NCBI GenBank assembly: GCA_947499005.1
Contig: CANMML010000006.1
Location: 94,116 to 158,115 of the forward strand
DNA length: 64,000 nucleotides
DNA from: an uncultured Aquimarina sp.
GTDB taxonomy: Bacteria; Bacteroidota; Bacteroidia; Flavobacteriales; Flavobacteriaceae
Direction of reading: 5' to 3'
Shown: positions 45,994 to 55,394 of the stretch, piece after piece
Layout: the number at the start of each line of letters is the position of its first letter
How positions within the stretch are numbered: position 1 is the stretch's first letter
Notes under the pieces: generated by a model
What the model was told of the DNA's origin: nothing
The model's database searches: none
The model's input: only the letters and a program-made list of their open reading frames with translations
Position numbers and translations under genes: made by a program

Positions 45994-46001
45994 TACTTTT
46001 G
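45994..46001 (+). promoter_or_regulatory. ruvB: Putative -7 box (TACTTTTG) upstream of ruvB
   Basis: TACTTTTG matches TAnnTTTG and sits inside a small inverted repeat (CATAC/GTATG). It lies about 90 bases upstream of the ruvB start, beyond the repeat element. Confidence 0.35.
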
Positions 46002-46010
46002 TATGAGTCC

Positions 46011-46042
46011 TACGTCATTCCTGCGTAGGCAGGAATCTTATC
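46011..46042. repeat. ATTCCTGC/GCAGGAAT hairpin, copy 4
   Basis: ATTCCTGC (46017-46024) and GCAGGAAT (46029-46036) form a perfect 8-bp stem with a four-base loop. CGTC precedes it and CTTATC follows. It belongs with the hairpins near 15.5, 18.8 and 21.7 kb. Confidence 0.65.
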
Positions 46043-46091
46043 AAATAGATGATTCTGTCAATTGGATAGCAGTTTTAAACCTATTATTAGA

Positions 46092-47114
46092 TTGAATTCG
46101 AACCTAGATCCTACAAGCGAAAATTTTACCCCACAAGATCATGATGTTGAGAAAGCATTAAGGCCGTTAAGTTTTGATGATTTCGCAGGACAGGATCAAG
46201 TACTGGAAAATTTGCAAGTTTTTGTTGAAGCCGCTAACATGAGGGGTGAAGCTTTAGACCATACCTTATTCCATGGGCCTCCGGGGCTAGGGAAAACCAC
46301 TTTGGCAAATATTGTAGCTAATGAATTAGGAGTAGGTATAAAGATTACTTCGGGGCCTGTACTGGATAAACCAGGAGATTTAGCAGGTTTGCTAACCAAT
46401 TTGGATCCTCGTGATGTGCTTTTTATAGACGAGATTCATCGATTGAGTCCTATTGTAGAAGAATATCTGTATTCGGCAATGGAAGACTTTAAAATCGATA
46501 TTATGATAGAGAGCGGGCCTAATGCACGTTCTGTTCAAATACACTTGGATGAGTTTACTTTAATAGGTGCTACGACCCGTTCAGGATTATTAACAGCGCC
46601 AATGCGTGCTCGTTTCGGAATTCAGTCTAGACTTCAATATTATTCTACCGAGTTATTATCGTCCATTGTACAACGTAGTGCTGCGATACTTCAAGTACCT
46701 ATAGATGAAAAGGCAGCGATTGAGGTAGCAGGAAGAAGTAGAGGGACACCTCGTATTGCGAATGCATTGTTAAGGCGTGTAAGGGATTTTGCTCAAATTA
46801 AAGGAAATGGAAGTATAGATCTAGAAATGGCTCAGTTTTCTTTGAGAGCACTAAATGTAGATGCATTTGGACTAGACGATATGGATAATAAGATCTTAAC
46901 AACCATTATAGATAAGTTTAAAGGAGGTCCTGTTGGACTTACAACAATTGCTACAGCGGTTAGTGAAAGTGCCGAAACCATTGAAGAGGTATATGAACCT
47001 TTCTTAATCCAGCAAGGGTTTATTATGCGTACTCCGCGTGGTCGAGAAGTGACAGAATTAGCCTACAAACACCTAGGTAGGACTAAAAGACCAGATCAAG
47101 GACAGTTATTTTAA
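46092..47114 (+). CDS. ruvB: Holliday junction DNA helicase RuvB
   Basis: The 340-residue AAA+ motor drives branch migration with RuvA. Walker A is [12 protein letters not shown], Walker B is [10 protein letters not shown], and the RuvB hallmark is [19 protein letters not shown] winged-helix C-terminus ends in [10 protein letters not shown] place the start at the TTG at 46092, since the protein then begins [12 protein letters not shown], as flavobacterial RuvB proteins do. A TTG ten codons earlier (46062) is also in frame. No ATG serves. The P450 gene follows after four bases. Confidence 0.93.
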   Translation: MNSNLDPTSENFTPQDHDVEKALRPLSFDDFAGQDQVLENLQVFVEAANMRGEALDHTLFHGPPGLGKTTLANIVANELGVGIKITSGPVLDKPGDLAGLLTNLDPRDVLFIDEIHRLSPIVEEYLYSAMEDFKIDIMIESGPNARSVQIHLDEFTLIGATTRSGLLTAPMRARFGIQSRLQYYSTELLSSIVQRSAAILQVPIDEKAAIEVAGRSRGTPRIANALLRRVRDFAQIKGNGSIDLEMAQFSLRALNVDAFGLDDMDNKILTTIIDKFKGGPVGLTTIATAVSESAETIEEVYEPFLIQQGFIMRTPRGREVTELAYKHLGRTKRPDQGQLF

Positions 47115-47118
47115 AGAT

Positions 47119-48447
47119 ATGAAAATGAAAGAGGTTAGTTTTTTCGAGCTCATGCTAAAAGCGCCGAAAATCATGAAAAACCCTTTGCGTTTTCATAACC
47201 GTAAATTTAATAAGCTTGGAGATACTTTTAGAATTTATCTTAAACCCAGTTATAGCGTACTCTTTACTCGTGATCACGAATTGACACAACAAATTCTTCA
47301 AAAAGCTCAAAAGAAATACCATAAATCGCCATTGCAATCCGAGAAGTTGAAATTTTATCTTGGCGGAGGATTATTGACATCTAATGGCACTTATTGGCGA
47401 CAACAGCGTAAGTTAATTCAACCTTCATTTTATAAAAAAAAGTTAGAGACTGTCGCTTCTATTATGCGTAAAGTAATCTTGGACGAGATTTCTACTATAG
47501 AAAAAGATCTTGTTTTTGATGTGTATAATTTCACTACCGATTTAGCATTCAAGGTTGTTGCAAAATCACTTTTTGGTTATACAAGTGATGTGGCCACGAT
47601 GAAACGGATGCAGTACATCATAGAAAAGATTCAGAGTGATTTTATGTTGGAAATGAGGCTGCCTTTCTTAAGATGGTGGAGAGAAATTAGTGGAAGAAGA
47701 AAAGAAACAAAGCAACTATCTGTAGAATTACAAGGACTCATTTATAATGTTATTGAAGCCAGAAGACACTCAGGAGAAGCACACGATGATCTTTTAGATA
47801 TCCTATTACATAGTACCTACGAAGATGGAACTTCTATGACTAATGACCAATTGGTCGATGAAATTTTAATTCTATTTGTTGCTGGTCACGAGACTACTTC
47901 GAGTGCGTTGACATTTACACTAGCATTATTGGGGAAGTATAGTAAGATACAAGATAAGGTGTTTACTGAGGTCAATAATTTTTCGGATAACGCAAATCAT
48001 TTGATGGGACTTTTCGAGGAAGCTACTTTTACAAAGCAATGCATAGACGAATCTATGCGTCTATTTCCTCCTGCATATTTTACGGATCGAATAGCCATAG
48101 AAGATGATGTTTATGGAAATATATCTATAAATAAGCATCAAGAATTTCTAATTTCTTTTTTTGAAATTCATAGAAATCCAAAGCTATGGGAAGATGCAAA
48201 TGCATTTAAACCAGAACGTTTTAGTAAGGATAAAATAAAGAATTATTCGGGGATCTATTATCCTTTCGGAGCAGGTCCAAGAATGTGTGTAGGAAGTAAT
48301 TTCGCTATTTACGAAATGTTGGTCACTATTACAGAAATTGTAAAAAAGTTTGAAATAATCAGCACAAATGATCAAATAGAATACAAGCCTCTTATTACTT
48401 TAAGACCCGTAAATGTTAATTTAAAATTTAAGTCACGTAATCATTAA
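47119..48447 (+). CDS. Cytochrome P450
   Basis: The 442-residue monooxygenase has the I-helix motif AGHETTSSALTF (about residues 255-266), the ExxR motif in DESMRLFPPAYF, and the heme-thiolate loop FGAGPRMCVGSNFA with the ligand Cys about residue 392. It lacks an N-terminal membrane anchor, so it is a soluble bacterial-type P450, similar in look to CYP4/CYP102-like families. A ferredoxin partner is not adjacent. Substrate is unknown. It sits four bases after ruvB, which shows co-transcription but no evident shared function. Confidence 0.92.
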   Translation: MKMKEVSFFELMLKAPKIMKNPLRFHNRKFNKLGDTFRIYLKPSYSVLFTRDHELTQQILQKAQKKYHKSPLQSEKLKFYLGGGLLTSNGTYWRQQRKLIQPSFYKKKLETVASIMRKVILDEISTIEKDLVFDVYNFTTDLAFKVVAKSLFGYTSDVATMKRMQYIIEKIQSDFMLEMRLPFLRWWREISGRRKETKQLSVELQGLIYNVIEARRHSGEAHDDLLDILLHSTYEDGTSMTNDQLVDEILILFVAGHETTSSALTFTLALLGKYSKIQDKVFTEVNNFSDNANHLMGLFEEATFTKQCIDESMRLFPPAYFTDRIAIEDDVYGNISINKHQEFLISFFEIHRNPKLWEDANAFKPERFSKDKIKNYSGIYYPFGAGPRMCVGSNFAIYEMLVTITEIVKKFEIISTNDQIEYKPLITLRPVNVNLKFKSRNH

Positions 48448-48474
48448 AAAGATTAATTTCTTTCCCAAGCCCTT

Positions 48475-49422
48475 ATGTCACAATCTCATCAAAATAAAAC
48501 CATAAATGCTTCTAAGTGGTCAGTGATGATTAAAGAGGAAGCAAAGCGCTTAGGTTTTTTATCCTGTGGGATAAGCAAGGCAGGTTTTTTGGAGGAAGAG
48601 GCACCAAGGTTAGAAAAATGGCTAAACGAGAATCGTCACGGTCAAATGAGCTACATGGCCAATCATTTTGACAAGCGACTAGATCCCACTAAGCTCGTAG
48701 AAGGATCTAAAAGTGTAGTTTCTTTATTGTTGAATTACTTTCCAGCGGAAACCCAAAAAGATCCTAATGCTCCTAAAATTTCTAAATATGCATATGGTCA
48801 GGATTATCATCATATCATAAAAACCAAATTGAAAGAATTGCATCATTTTATAGATGCAGAAATAGGAAAAGTATCAGGGAGGGCTTTTGTAGATTCGGCT
48901 CCTGTATTGGATAAAGCTTGGGCTGCTAAAAGTGGTTTAGGATGGATTGGAAAAAATAGTAATCTTATTCAAAAGCAAGCAGGATCTTTCTTTTTTATTG
49001 CAGAATTAATCTTGGATATCGAATTAGAAACCGACCATGCTACAACAGATCATTGCGGAAGTTGCACCGCTTGTTTGGATGCCTGTCCAACAGAAGCTAT
49101 AGTAGCACCTTATGTGGTAGATGGTAGTAAATGTATCTCTTATTTTACTATTGAATTGAAAGATAACCTTCCAGCCTCTATGAAAGGACAATTCGATAAT
49201 TGGATGTTCGGTTGTGATGTGTGCCAGGATGTGTGTCCGTGGAACCGATTCTCAAAACCGCATAATGAACCCTTATTTAACCCTCACCCCGATTTATTAG
49301 AAATGACTTACCAAGATTGGGAAGAAATTACAGAAGATGTCTTTCGTAAAGTGTTTAAGAAATCGGCAGTAAAGCGTACTAAGTTTTCTGGGTTAAAACG
49401 TAATATTGATTTTTTGAAATAA
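48475..49422 (+). CDS. queG: Epoxyqueuosine reductase QueG
   Basis: The 315-residue cobalamin and iron-sulfur enzyme makes queuosine, the last step of wobble base modification in GUN tRNAs. It shows the QueG domain ([11 protein letters not shown], with [13 protein letters not shown] further on), two 4Fe-4S motifs ([16 protein letters not shown] and [13 protein letters not shown]), and [24 protein letters not shown]. Length is typical for the form without HEAT repeats. It follows the P450 by 27 bases. Confidence 0.94.
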   Translation: MSQSHQNKTINASKWSVMIKEEAKRLGFLSCGISKAGFLEEEAPRLEKWLNENRHGQMSYMANHFDKRLDPTKLVEGSKSVVSLLLNYFPAETQKDPNAPKISKYAYGQDYHHIIKTKLKELHHFIDAEIGKVSGRAFVDSAPVLDKAWAAKSGLGWIGKNSNLIQKQAGSFFFIAELILDIELETDHATTDHCGSCTACLDACPTEAIVAPYVVDGSKCISYFTIELKDNLPASMKGQFDNWMFGCDVCQDVCPWNRFSKPHNEPLFNPHPDLLEMTYQDWEEITEDVFRKVFKKSAVKRTKFSGLKRNIDFLK

Positions 49423-49691
49423 TAATGAGTATCTGTATTTTAGATAGTTAAATACCTTGTAAGTTACAATCGATTGCAATTTAAAGATGTATGTTGTTGA
49501 AAACTAGAATTTGACGTTTTTGATGAGTTTTTTTAGAGAAATACTCTTCTGAAAAAGGTTGATTTATGTTTCATTGGTGTTTCAAATAACTACAAGTCAG
49601 ACAGTTGTGTCTATTTGTGCATTTCGTCGAACAGATACTGTATATAAAGGGATAGAGTATATATTTGAAAGTAATAAATAAATGCATTGTA
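49423..49691. other. Intergenic region with -7 box at its end
   Basis: The 269 bases after queG hold no gene that I can support. TATATTTG at 49660-49667 is a full TAnnTTTG box, 25 bases before the next ATG. Confidence 0.6.
49660..49667 (+). promoter_or_regulatory. Putative -7 box (TATATTTG) for lipocalin-like lipoprotein gene
   Basis: This exact match to TAnnTTTG includes the TTG at 49665 that opens the longest frame. The TTG is therefore better read as promoter than as start codon. Confidence 0.45.
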
Positions 49692-50135
49692 ATGAAAGCC
49701 AGTGTTTTTGCAATTTTACTAATATTTGTTTCATTAACTAGTTGCGAAACAGAAGATCTAAATAAGATTAGTTACGAAAAAGAAGTAGCTGGTAATTGGC
49801 AATTGATTACTGAAAAAATTAATGGACAGCAGCAAGTGTTAAGTTCATGTGATTTAAGACAGCGAATTACTTTTACCCTGAATGGTGATTTTTTTAATAA
49901 TTCGTCAAAAGTAAATGATAGTACACTTGAATGCGAAGCAGTCCCTGAAGTTTCAGGAAACTTTTCTTTTAATACCAATAGAATAACTATTGATATCTCA
50001 GAAGAAGAAAGTCAAGAAGGCATAGTAATTAGAGATCAGAATCAATTAACGATAAGAACGACAGAAGATTCTAAAATTGTAGAAAGAGATTATAAACGTG
50101 TAGAATCACGAGTAAATAGAATCATAATAGAATAA
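49692..50135 (+). CDS. Lipocalin-like small lipoprotein
   Basis: I start at the ATG at 49692, which gives MKASVFAILLIFVSLTSC with lipidated Cys18. The longer frame from a TTG at 49665 starts inside a promoter box. The mature 130 residues are beta-rich (VAGNWQLITEKINGQQ, then RQRITFTLNGDF and GNFSFNTNRITIDIS), a pattern common in flavobacterial lipocalin-like proteins. Ligand is unknown. A terminator follows. It stands alone. Confidence 0.78.
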   Translation: MKASVFAILLIFVSLTSCETEDLNKISYEKEVAGNWQLITEKINGQQQVLSSCDLRQRITFTLNGDFFNNSSKVNDSTLECEAVPEVSGNFSFNTNRITIDISEEESQEGIVIRDQNQLTIRTTEDSKIVERDYKRVESRVNRIIIE

Positions 50136-50156
50136 GCATTTCTCCCCAAAATGTGA

Positions 50157-50196
50157 ATAAAACCGGCATTTAAGTAACATTATTTGTCGGTTTTTT
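50157..50196 (+). terminator. Likely terminator after the lipocalin-like gene
   Basis: AAAACCG (50159-50165) pairs with CGGTTTTT (50188-50195), with a long loop that includes a further GCA/TGT pairing. A T run follows. Confidence 0.65.
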
Positions 50197-50346
50197 GTTT
50201 CCAATAATTTGAGTATTCTAGATAATACTATGTTGTGTCGTATCTCCATATAAGAGATAAGAGCGTTATTTTATGGTTTGGATATGAGTGATTTAAAAAA
50301 ACAATTTTTTTAACCCCTAGTATATGTTTATTTGAGATGTATTGCA

Positions 50347-50354
50347 TATTTTTG
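50347..50354 (+). promoter_or_regulatory. Putative -7 box (TATTTTTG) for acidic lipoprotein gene
   Basis: TATTTTTG fits TAnnTTTG and lies 25 bases before the ATG at 50379. Confidence 0.4.
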
Positions 50355-50378
50355 AATGCAAAAAAAATCTAAATAGAA

Positions 50379-51665
50379 ATGAAAATTAATCGATTATTAG
50401 TAGCTACAGTATTTTTCGCAATAGTATCATGCGGAAGCGATGATGGAGGTGATGGTGGAAACGGAGGAGGAAATGGAGATGTAACTCCAGTTAAACCACC
50501 AGTAGAAGCTTCTTTAACTGTTGAGGAAGGAAAAGAGAAATTGGAAGATAATAGTATAGAATTGTTGAATAAGCTTGATAGTTTTTCTGATGATACAGCC
50601 CTAGAACAGATTGTAGAATTGGCAGAGTTTTTAACAGCTTCAGATGAAGCTAGTGATAATGTGGCTGTAACTACTGTTGCTAATGTAGCAAGTCTTAAAG
50701 AAAATAAGGATATTGTTTTAGTAGGCGCTAAACAATTAGCGATTGTATCTCAACCATTGAAAGAAGATTTTAATGAGGATAAAGGGGTATATGAGTGGAA
50801 TGATGATAGTGATGATTTTGTAAAAGTAAGTGATAGTGATGATCTTATTTACAATATAGACTATGACGGTAATACAGCGGTATTTAGTGTAACCGATTTT
50901 AATTCTACGATTGTAGAAGATGAAGAGTTTCCTGTGTTAACAAATGCATCATTAACGATTAATGGTACTAAAGTTTTCGAGCAAACATACACAGCAACAT
51001 TTACTAATGGTTTGACAGTTCCAACGAGCTTGCAGAATGAGACGTCAATAGGAGGTTTAGAGTTTTTGATTTCACATTCAAGAAGCAATGCTAAAATAAC
51101 TCAATCAATTAATTTTAGTATTGATGATACAGCTGTTTTAGGATATACTACTACTGCAAATGGAGATTTTAGTGATGAAGATAATAGTGTAGAAGGCATT
51201 TTAGACAATTCAACAGTATCACTTACATTATTAGATGCAAATTTATTCATTACAGCTAATGATAATAATTTAGATTCTAATGCAGATCTTTCAATCGATG
51301 AAGAAATTGAGTTGTTAAATAATAATGTAGAAGCACAATTAAGTATCGATGGTAGTTTAGTAGCGAATAGTCAATTTTATAAAGATCAAGATACTTACAC
51401 AGATTATTTCTATGATGCAGATACGGATACTTTTCAGTCCGTAGAGGTTTCTGAAGATATAGTAAACGCGAGATTTTTATTTGATGATGAATCAACTGTA
51501 GATTTCGATACGTACTTTAATGATTCATTTACAGAGGCTGAAACTAAGTTTGAATCTGTTTTTGATGCATTCGAAGATTTATTTGGGGATATAGATTTAG
51601 GAGATGATGATACTTATGAGTCTACACCAGATCAGCAGCCAATTACTGTAGTTGATGAGTTCTAG
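50379..51665 (+). CDS. Acidic Asp-rich lipoprotein of unknown function
   Basis: The 428-residue protein has a lipoprotein signal (FFAIVSCGSDDGG, Cys19) followed by a Gly/Asp/Asn linker (GGDGGNGGGNGD). The rest is acidic, Ser/Thr-rich and beta-prone, with repeated Asp/Asn stretches (NDNNLDSNADLSIDEEIELL) that could bind calcium in the manner of loose EF-hand loops. No catalytic motif was seen. I do not recognise the family. It is likely a surface-exposed lipoprotein. It has its own -7 box and a strong terminator. Confidence 0.72.
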   Translation: MKINRLLVATVFFAIVSCGSDDGGDGGNGGGNGDVTPVKPPVEASLTVEEGKEKLEDNSIELLNKLDSFSDDTALEQIVELAEFLTASDEASDNVAVTTVANVASLKENKDIVLVGAKQLAIVSQPLKEDFNEDKGVYEWNDDSDDFVKVSDSDDLIYNIDYDGNTAVFSVTDFNSTIVEDEEFPVLTNASLTINGTKVFEQTYTATFTNGLTVPTSLQNETSIGGLEFLISHSRSNAKITQSINFSIDDTAVLGYTTTANGDFSDEDNSVEGILDNSTVSLTLLDANLFITANDNNLDSNADLSIDEEIELLNNNVEAQLSIDGSLVANSQFYKDQDTYTDYFYDADTDTFQSVEVSEDIVNARFLFDDESTVDFDTYFNDSFTEAETKFESVFDAFEDLFGDIDLGDDDTYESTPDQQPITVVDEF

Positions 51666-51694
51666 TCTTCAATATAGATATTGAAATACATTTG

Positions 51695-51740
51695 AAAGAG
51701 ATCATTTTAGGCTAAGCCTAAAATGATCTCTTTTTTTTTG
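51695..51740 (+). terminator. Strong terminator after the acidic lipoprotein gene
   Basis: AAAGAGATCATTTTAGGC (51695-51712) pairs perfectly with GCCTAAAATGATCTCTTT (51716-51733) around a 3-base loop, with a T run at the 3' end. Confidence 0.92.
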
Positions 51741-52009
51741 AAACACTTTCTCATACAGTTAGTAAATGAATTAGCATTGCTATCTCCTAAATTATGAATG
51801 TTTTATTGGTCTCAATAATAGTTAAAACTATGTACTTTAGTGCATCTCACTTTTAGTTTCTAAAAATTTTATCTACGGCAAGAGGCGTTAAGCTTTAAGC
51901 AGTAGGGCTTATGTATTTTAATGTAGCCTATAGCTTACAGCAATAAGTTAGAAAATAGAAAAGACTTTCAGTCATAACCGAAACTATGGATCTTCCAGTC
52001 AATAGTGGT
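51741..52009. other. Intergenic region with AAGC-type repeats
   Basis: No gene was seen. Loose repeats of the TTAAGCTTTAAGC and TAGCTTACAGC type occur at about 51888-51948. The 3' ends of the convergent lipoprotein and DUF4249 genes meet here. Confidence 0.5.
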
Positions 52010-52858
52010 TCATTCTAATGGGACATCAATCCTAATGGTTGTTGCATTTTCTCCAGACCAATACCCAAAAGCGCCATTGGATATGTTTGTAGGCGTATTA
52101 ATGGAAAGGCTAGCGTTATCTTGAAAGCTTGTTTGGTCTCCTTTGATAGATTTCCAAAAATCAAATTGTTCTTTAGTAATGGCTATTAAAGAGATTTCAA
52201 AGGATTCGCCTGGTTTTATCTGATTAGCAGATTTTCCATCTACTTCTTTTGAATAAGAAACAAATACAGGGAAACTGTCAGTAGTCGATAGTGTTTTTGA
52301 GCTAAAGATTAAAGGTTTCGCATTACTGAATTTGATTTCATTTACATTTTTAGCGAGGATTTTAAAGTATCTGATCTCTTTGTTGTTTTCGACGGTTAAT
52401 TTTAAGTCGAACACTTCTTCATTTGAGGCAATTTCGTTGATTGCATCCATGAACTCAACATCCAAAATTTTTGGCTTTTGAGGTATTGAAGAGGTAGAAG
52501 TAAACATTTCTCCACGAATAGATACTGTTAAAGAATATTCTTTCCCAGTCTCTCCTTTAATTTCATTTCCTTCATAAAAAGCAAAAGGAAAACGATTGTC
52601 GTCTCTTTTAAGTGTAAGTACCTCCGAATCCTCCCCACTAGAAAGAACCACTTTAGCTTTAGATTCTATGGATTCTAAAATAGACAATGAATCAATAGTA
52701 GATTCAAAAGTAAGGGCATTTGTTAAGTAAACTTCTGCTACTTTACCTTCTTTAATCTGTGCTTCAACAGTCAAAAGGTTAGAGTCTAATGCTTCATTAG
52801 ATACTTTTTCACATGAGATCATGCATATAACAAGAAATAGTAAGAATATTCTTTTCAT
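52010..52858 (-). CDS. DUF4249 domain lipoprotein
   Basis: The 282-residue protein has a lipoprotein signal (VICMISCEKVS, Cys16). It opens LLTVEAQIKEGKVAEVYLTN and has SLTVSIRGEMFTSTSSIPQKPKI, which are the DUF4249 pattern of beta-rich envelope proteins. DUF4249 genes commonly follow a TonB-dependent receptor gene, as here five bases after the receptor gene. The pair probably forms an outer-membrane uptake unit with the lipoprotein as a surface partner. The substrate is not indicated. Confidence 0.85.
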   Translation of the reverse strand: MKRIFLLFLVICMISCEKVSNEALDSNLLTVEAQIKEGKVAEVYLTNALTFESTIDSLSILESIESKAKVVLSSGEDSEVLTLKRDDNRFPFAFYEGNEIKGETGKEYSLTVSIRGEMFTSTSSIPQKPKILDVEFMDAINEIASNEEVFDLKLTVENNKEIRYFKILAKNVNEIKFSNAKPLIFSSKTLSTTDSFPVFVSYSKEVDGKSANQIKPGESFEISLIAITKEQFDFWKSIKGDQTSFQDNASLSINTPTNISNGAFGYWSGENATTIRIDVPLE

Positions 52859-52863
52859 AATTA

Positions 52864-55134
52864 TTAAAATGAAAATAACCAGTTTATTGTTGGAATAAAA
52901 GGAAACAAAGTTTCCCGTACTTCAGAAATTGAAAATGACTGAGAAAGATCTCCATCTATTTCATAATAAATATTAAAAGGGTTCTTTTGGCTGTAAACAT
53001 TATACAAAGTTAGATTTAATTTAGAATTCCATTTCTTTTTAGGTTTAAAACTATAGGTGCAGGAAAGATCTAATCTGTGATAGTCAGGAAACCTAGACGC
53101 ATTTATTCGTTCAAAACTTAGGATGGGTTCTTCATTGATAATACGAACATCTTTTGGTCTAGTAAAGGCTTGCCCGCTAGTATAGATAAAAAGAGCTCCT
53201 AACTCGATACGATCGTTCAATTGATACCTTAAAACGGTATTTAGATTAATGGGTCTGTCAAAGGTTACCGCAAAGTTTTTTCCTTGATTGATTGCATCGA
53301 AATGGGCTATAGACCTTGATAAGGTTAAGGCACTTTGCAAAGTCAAACGATTTATTTTTTTGTTTATTGAAAGCTCAATTCCATAACTGTCAAGTTCACC
53401 AACTGCTATGTCATTGTATATGTTACTATTGAATAAATTATTGAGAGCTCCGTTAACAAATTCCGTATAATTCGTCACTTTTTTATAATAGACACTAGAA
53501 TTGAATTGAAAACTATTGTGTTCATGTATATAGCCAGCACTGATCTGGTTGGCGATTTGAGGTTTGATATCTTTAGTACTCGTCACAAAAAAATCAATAG
53601 GAAGACTAAGTCCAGGAACCGTTGCTTGATGTATGAACTGAGACAGGCGTTGGTAACTCAATTTAAAAGCATTTTGAGGCTTAAAGTCATATTTTAGACT
53701 TATACGAGGCTCATATTCGAAGAAGTTGTTTTTTTCGACTATAGCATTACTGTCAAGACTATAATTGATGAGTCTTAGGCCAGCTTTCAAGTGTATTTTT
53801 TTAGAAATAGGAGTTTCTAAATCTCCAAAAAGAGCCATTTCCTTAAATTGAAAACTCACCTGATTTTCAACAACGACTGGTATATTGTCTACAGTAGCAC
53901 TTATTCTTTTGGGTAGGGTCGAATTGATATCAAAGTTTCCGCCAAGTTTCAGTAATTTTTCATTCCAATTCCATACTAGCGTATGTTTTACACTAAAGTT
54001 GTCAAATGTGCTGATGGTATTGTAATCAAAAGGGAAATTCTTATCGCTGAATTCAAATTTATAAAGGCTATTCGACAAGGTTGTTTTTGAGTAAAGTTTA
54101 TCAGAATAGCTATGTTTAAAGTTAGCACCCACTAGAAAATTCCCCCAAGATAATTTTCTGTTTCTTTCTTTCGTCTTGTCGAAGAAACTATCTCGCGTAA
54201 GGTATGTAAATGCTTCCAACGAATTCTTAGCATTAAATTCATATCGATACTTCGTTAAGAAGTCATATAGAAAATAGTTTTTATTATCGCTTAGTATCGA
54301 CTCTTCATCGTCAATAAAAGGTTTTAGCACTTCCAAATAACTTCTTCGTCCAGATACCAATAAACTACTTTTTTCATTGAGTTTAATATTCCCTGTGATT
54401 TTTGCAGCCAAAAGACCTATGCTACCATTGAAGGTAGTTTTTTGAGGCTTTTTCAATGTGTTGATTTCGGTAATTGAAGATAAGCGCCCTCCAAATCGGC
54501 TGTCAAAACCAGCTTTAGAAAAGGAAAGCGAATGCACAAAATCCGAATTAATAGCGGTGAATAAGCCTCCCAGATGTGCTATGTTATGAAGGTACACATC
54601 ATCCAATAATGTTAAATTCATACTTGCATTTCCTCCGCGTACGAGTAATCCAGATTGCCCTTCACTTGCAGGCTGAATACCCGGGGTTAATTGTAACAAT
54701 TTCATGACATCTTTTTCTCCTAGAATAAAAGGGAGTTTTTCGATATCCTTTTTTGAGAAATAAATTTGATCGGGAGCAATTTTTTTCAGTTGACTACTAG
54801 AGAAACCTCTGATAACGGTTTCTTTGAGGTTGTTAGTTTGTGGGGTTAAATAAATAGTGTCTCCAATAGTAGAGGAAAGCACTTTAATAGTTTCATATCC
54901 GATTTTAGAAATGACTATTGTTGCATTTTTAGAAAGATCGTGTAATTCGAAATATCCTTTGTTGTCAGTGTAGGTTCCTTTCTCAGTATTTTCTACAAGA
55001 ATAGCGGCATTACTTACAGCCGTATTGTTTCCAATATCAAAAACATAAGCACTAATATGATTTTGTGCTAATAGCTTAGTTGAAAGCACTAGTAAGCAGG
55101 TGAAAAGATAAGTGAGATTTACGGTTTTTGACAT
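52864..55134 (-). CDS. TonB-dependent receptor with carboxypeptidase-regulatory-like domain
   Basis: The 756-residue protein has a signal peptide (to about LAQN, residue 25) and an N-terminal carboxypeptidase-regulatory-like domain (ISAYVFDIGNNTAVSNAAIL, about 28-105). The plug follows (LLQLTPGIQPASEGQSGLLV, about 148-230), then a 22-strand barrel ending in an aromatic residue (NWLFSF). It would import a substrate across the outer membrane with TonB energy. It is shorter than SusC proteins and pairs with DUF4249 rather than SusD. The substrate is unknown. There is no clear promoter box upstream. Confidence 0.88.
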   Translation of the reverse strand: MSKTVNLTYLFTCLLVLSTKLLAQNHISAYVFDIGNNTAVSNAAILVENTEKGTYTDNKGYFELHDLSKNATIVISKIGYETIKVLSSTIGDTIYLTPQTNNLKETVIRGFSSSQLKKIAPDQIYFSKKDIEKLPFILGEKDVMKLLQLTPGIQPASEGQSGLLVRGGNASMNLTLLDDVYLHNIAHLGGLFTAINSDFVHSLSFSKAGFDSRFGGRLSSITEINTLKKPQKTTFNGSIGLLAAKITGNIKLNEKSSLLVSGRRSYLEVLKPFIDDEESILSDNKNYFLYDFLTKYRYEFNAKNSLEAFTYLTRDSFFDKTKERNRKLSWGNFLVGANFKHSYSDKLYSKTTLSNSLYKFEFSDKNFPFDYNTISTFDNFSVKHTLVWNWNEKLLKLGGNFDINSTLPKRISATVDNIPVVVENQVSFQFKEMALFGDLETPISKKIHLKAGLRLINYSLDSNAIVEKNNFFEYEPRISLKYDFKPQNAFKLSYQRLSQFIHQATVPGLSLPIDFFVTSTKDIKPQIANQISAGYIHEHNSFQFNSSVYYKKVTNYTEFVNGALNNLFNSNIYNDIAVGELDSYGIELSINKKINRLTLQSALTLSRSIAHFDAINQGKNFAVTFDRPINLNTVLRYQLNDRIELGALFIYTSGQAFTRPKDVRIINEEPILSFERINASRFPDYHRLDLSCTYSFKPKKKWNSKLNLTLYNVYSQKNPFNIYYEIDGDLSQSFSISEVRETLFPFIPTINWLFSF

Positions 55135-55394
55135 AAAAGTGATAGAAATTCCAACTAAAAAATGATGTGCGAATTTATCACTTTTTAATTGGATTGAGCG
55201 AATATATCTCTCCTATTAAACATAGTAATTGAGTGTTGTTTTTGAGAGGCTTAATATCTTGATAAATGTCGGTTTTCGATATCTTAAAGTACATTTATTT
55301 CGGGATTATGTCTAACAAATCGATGTAACCCAAAAGCCTTTTTCTTTTCTGTTTTTATTAAATATTATACAACTATTAGTTGAATGAGATTATT

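Noticed and set aside
46062..46091. RuvB start at TTG 46062
   Set aside because: The extra ten residues ([10 protein letters not shown]) are not typical. Beginning at TTG 46092 gives the usual NLDPT start.
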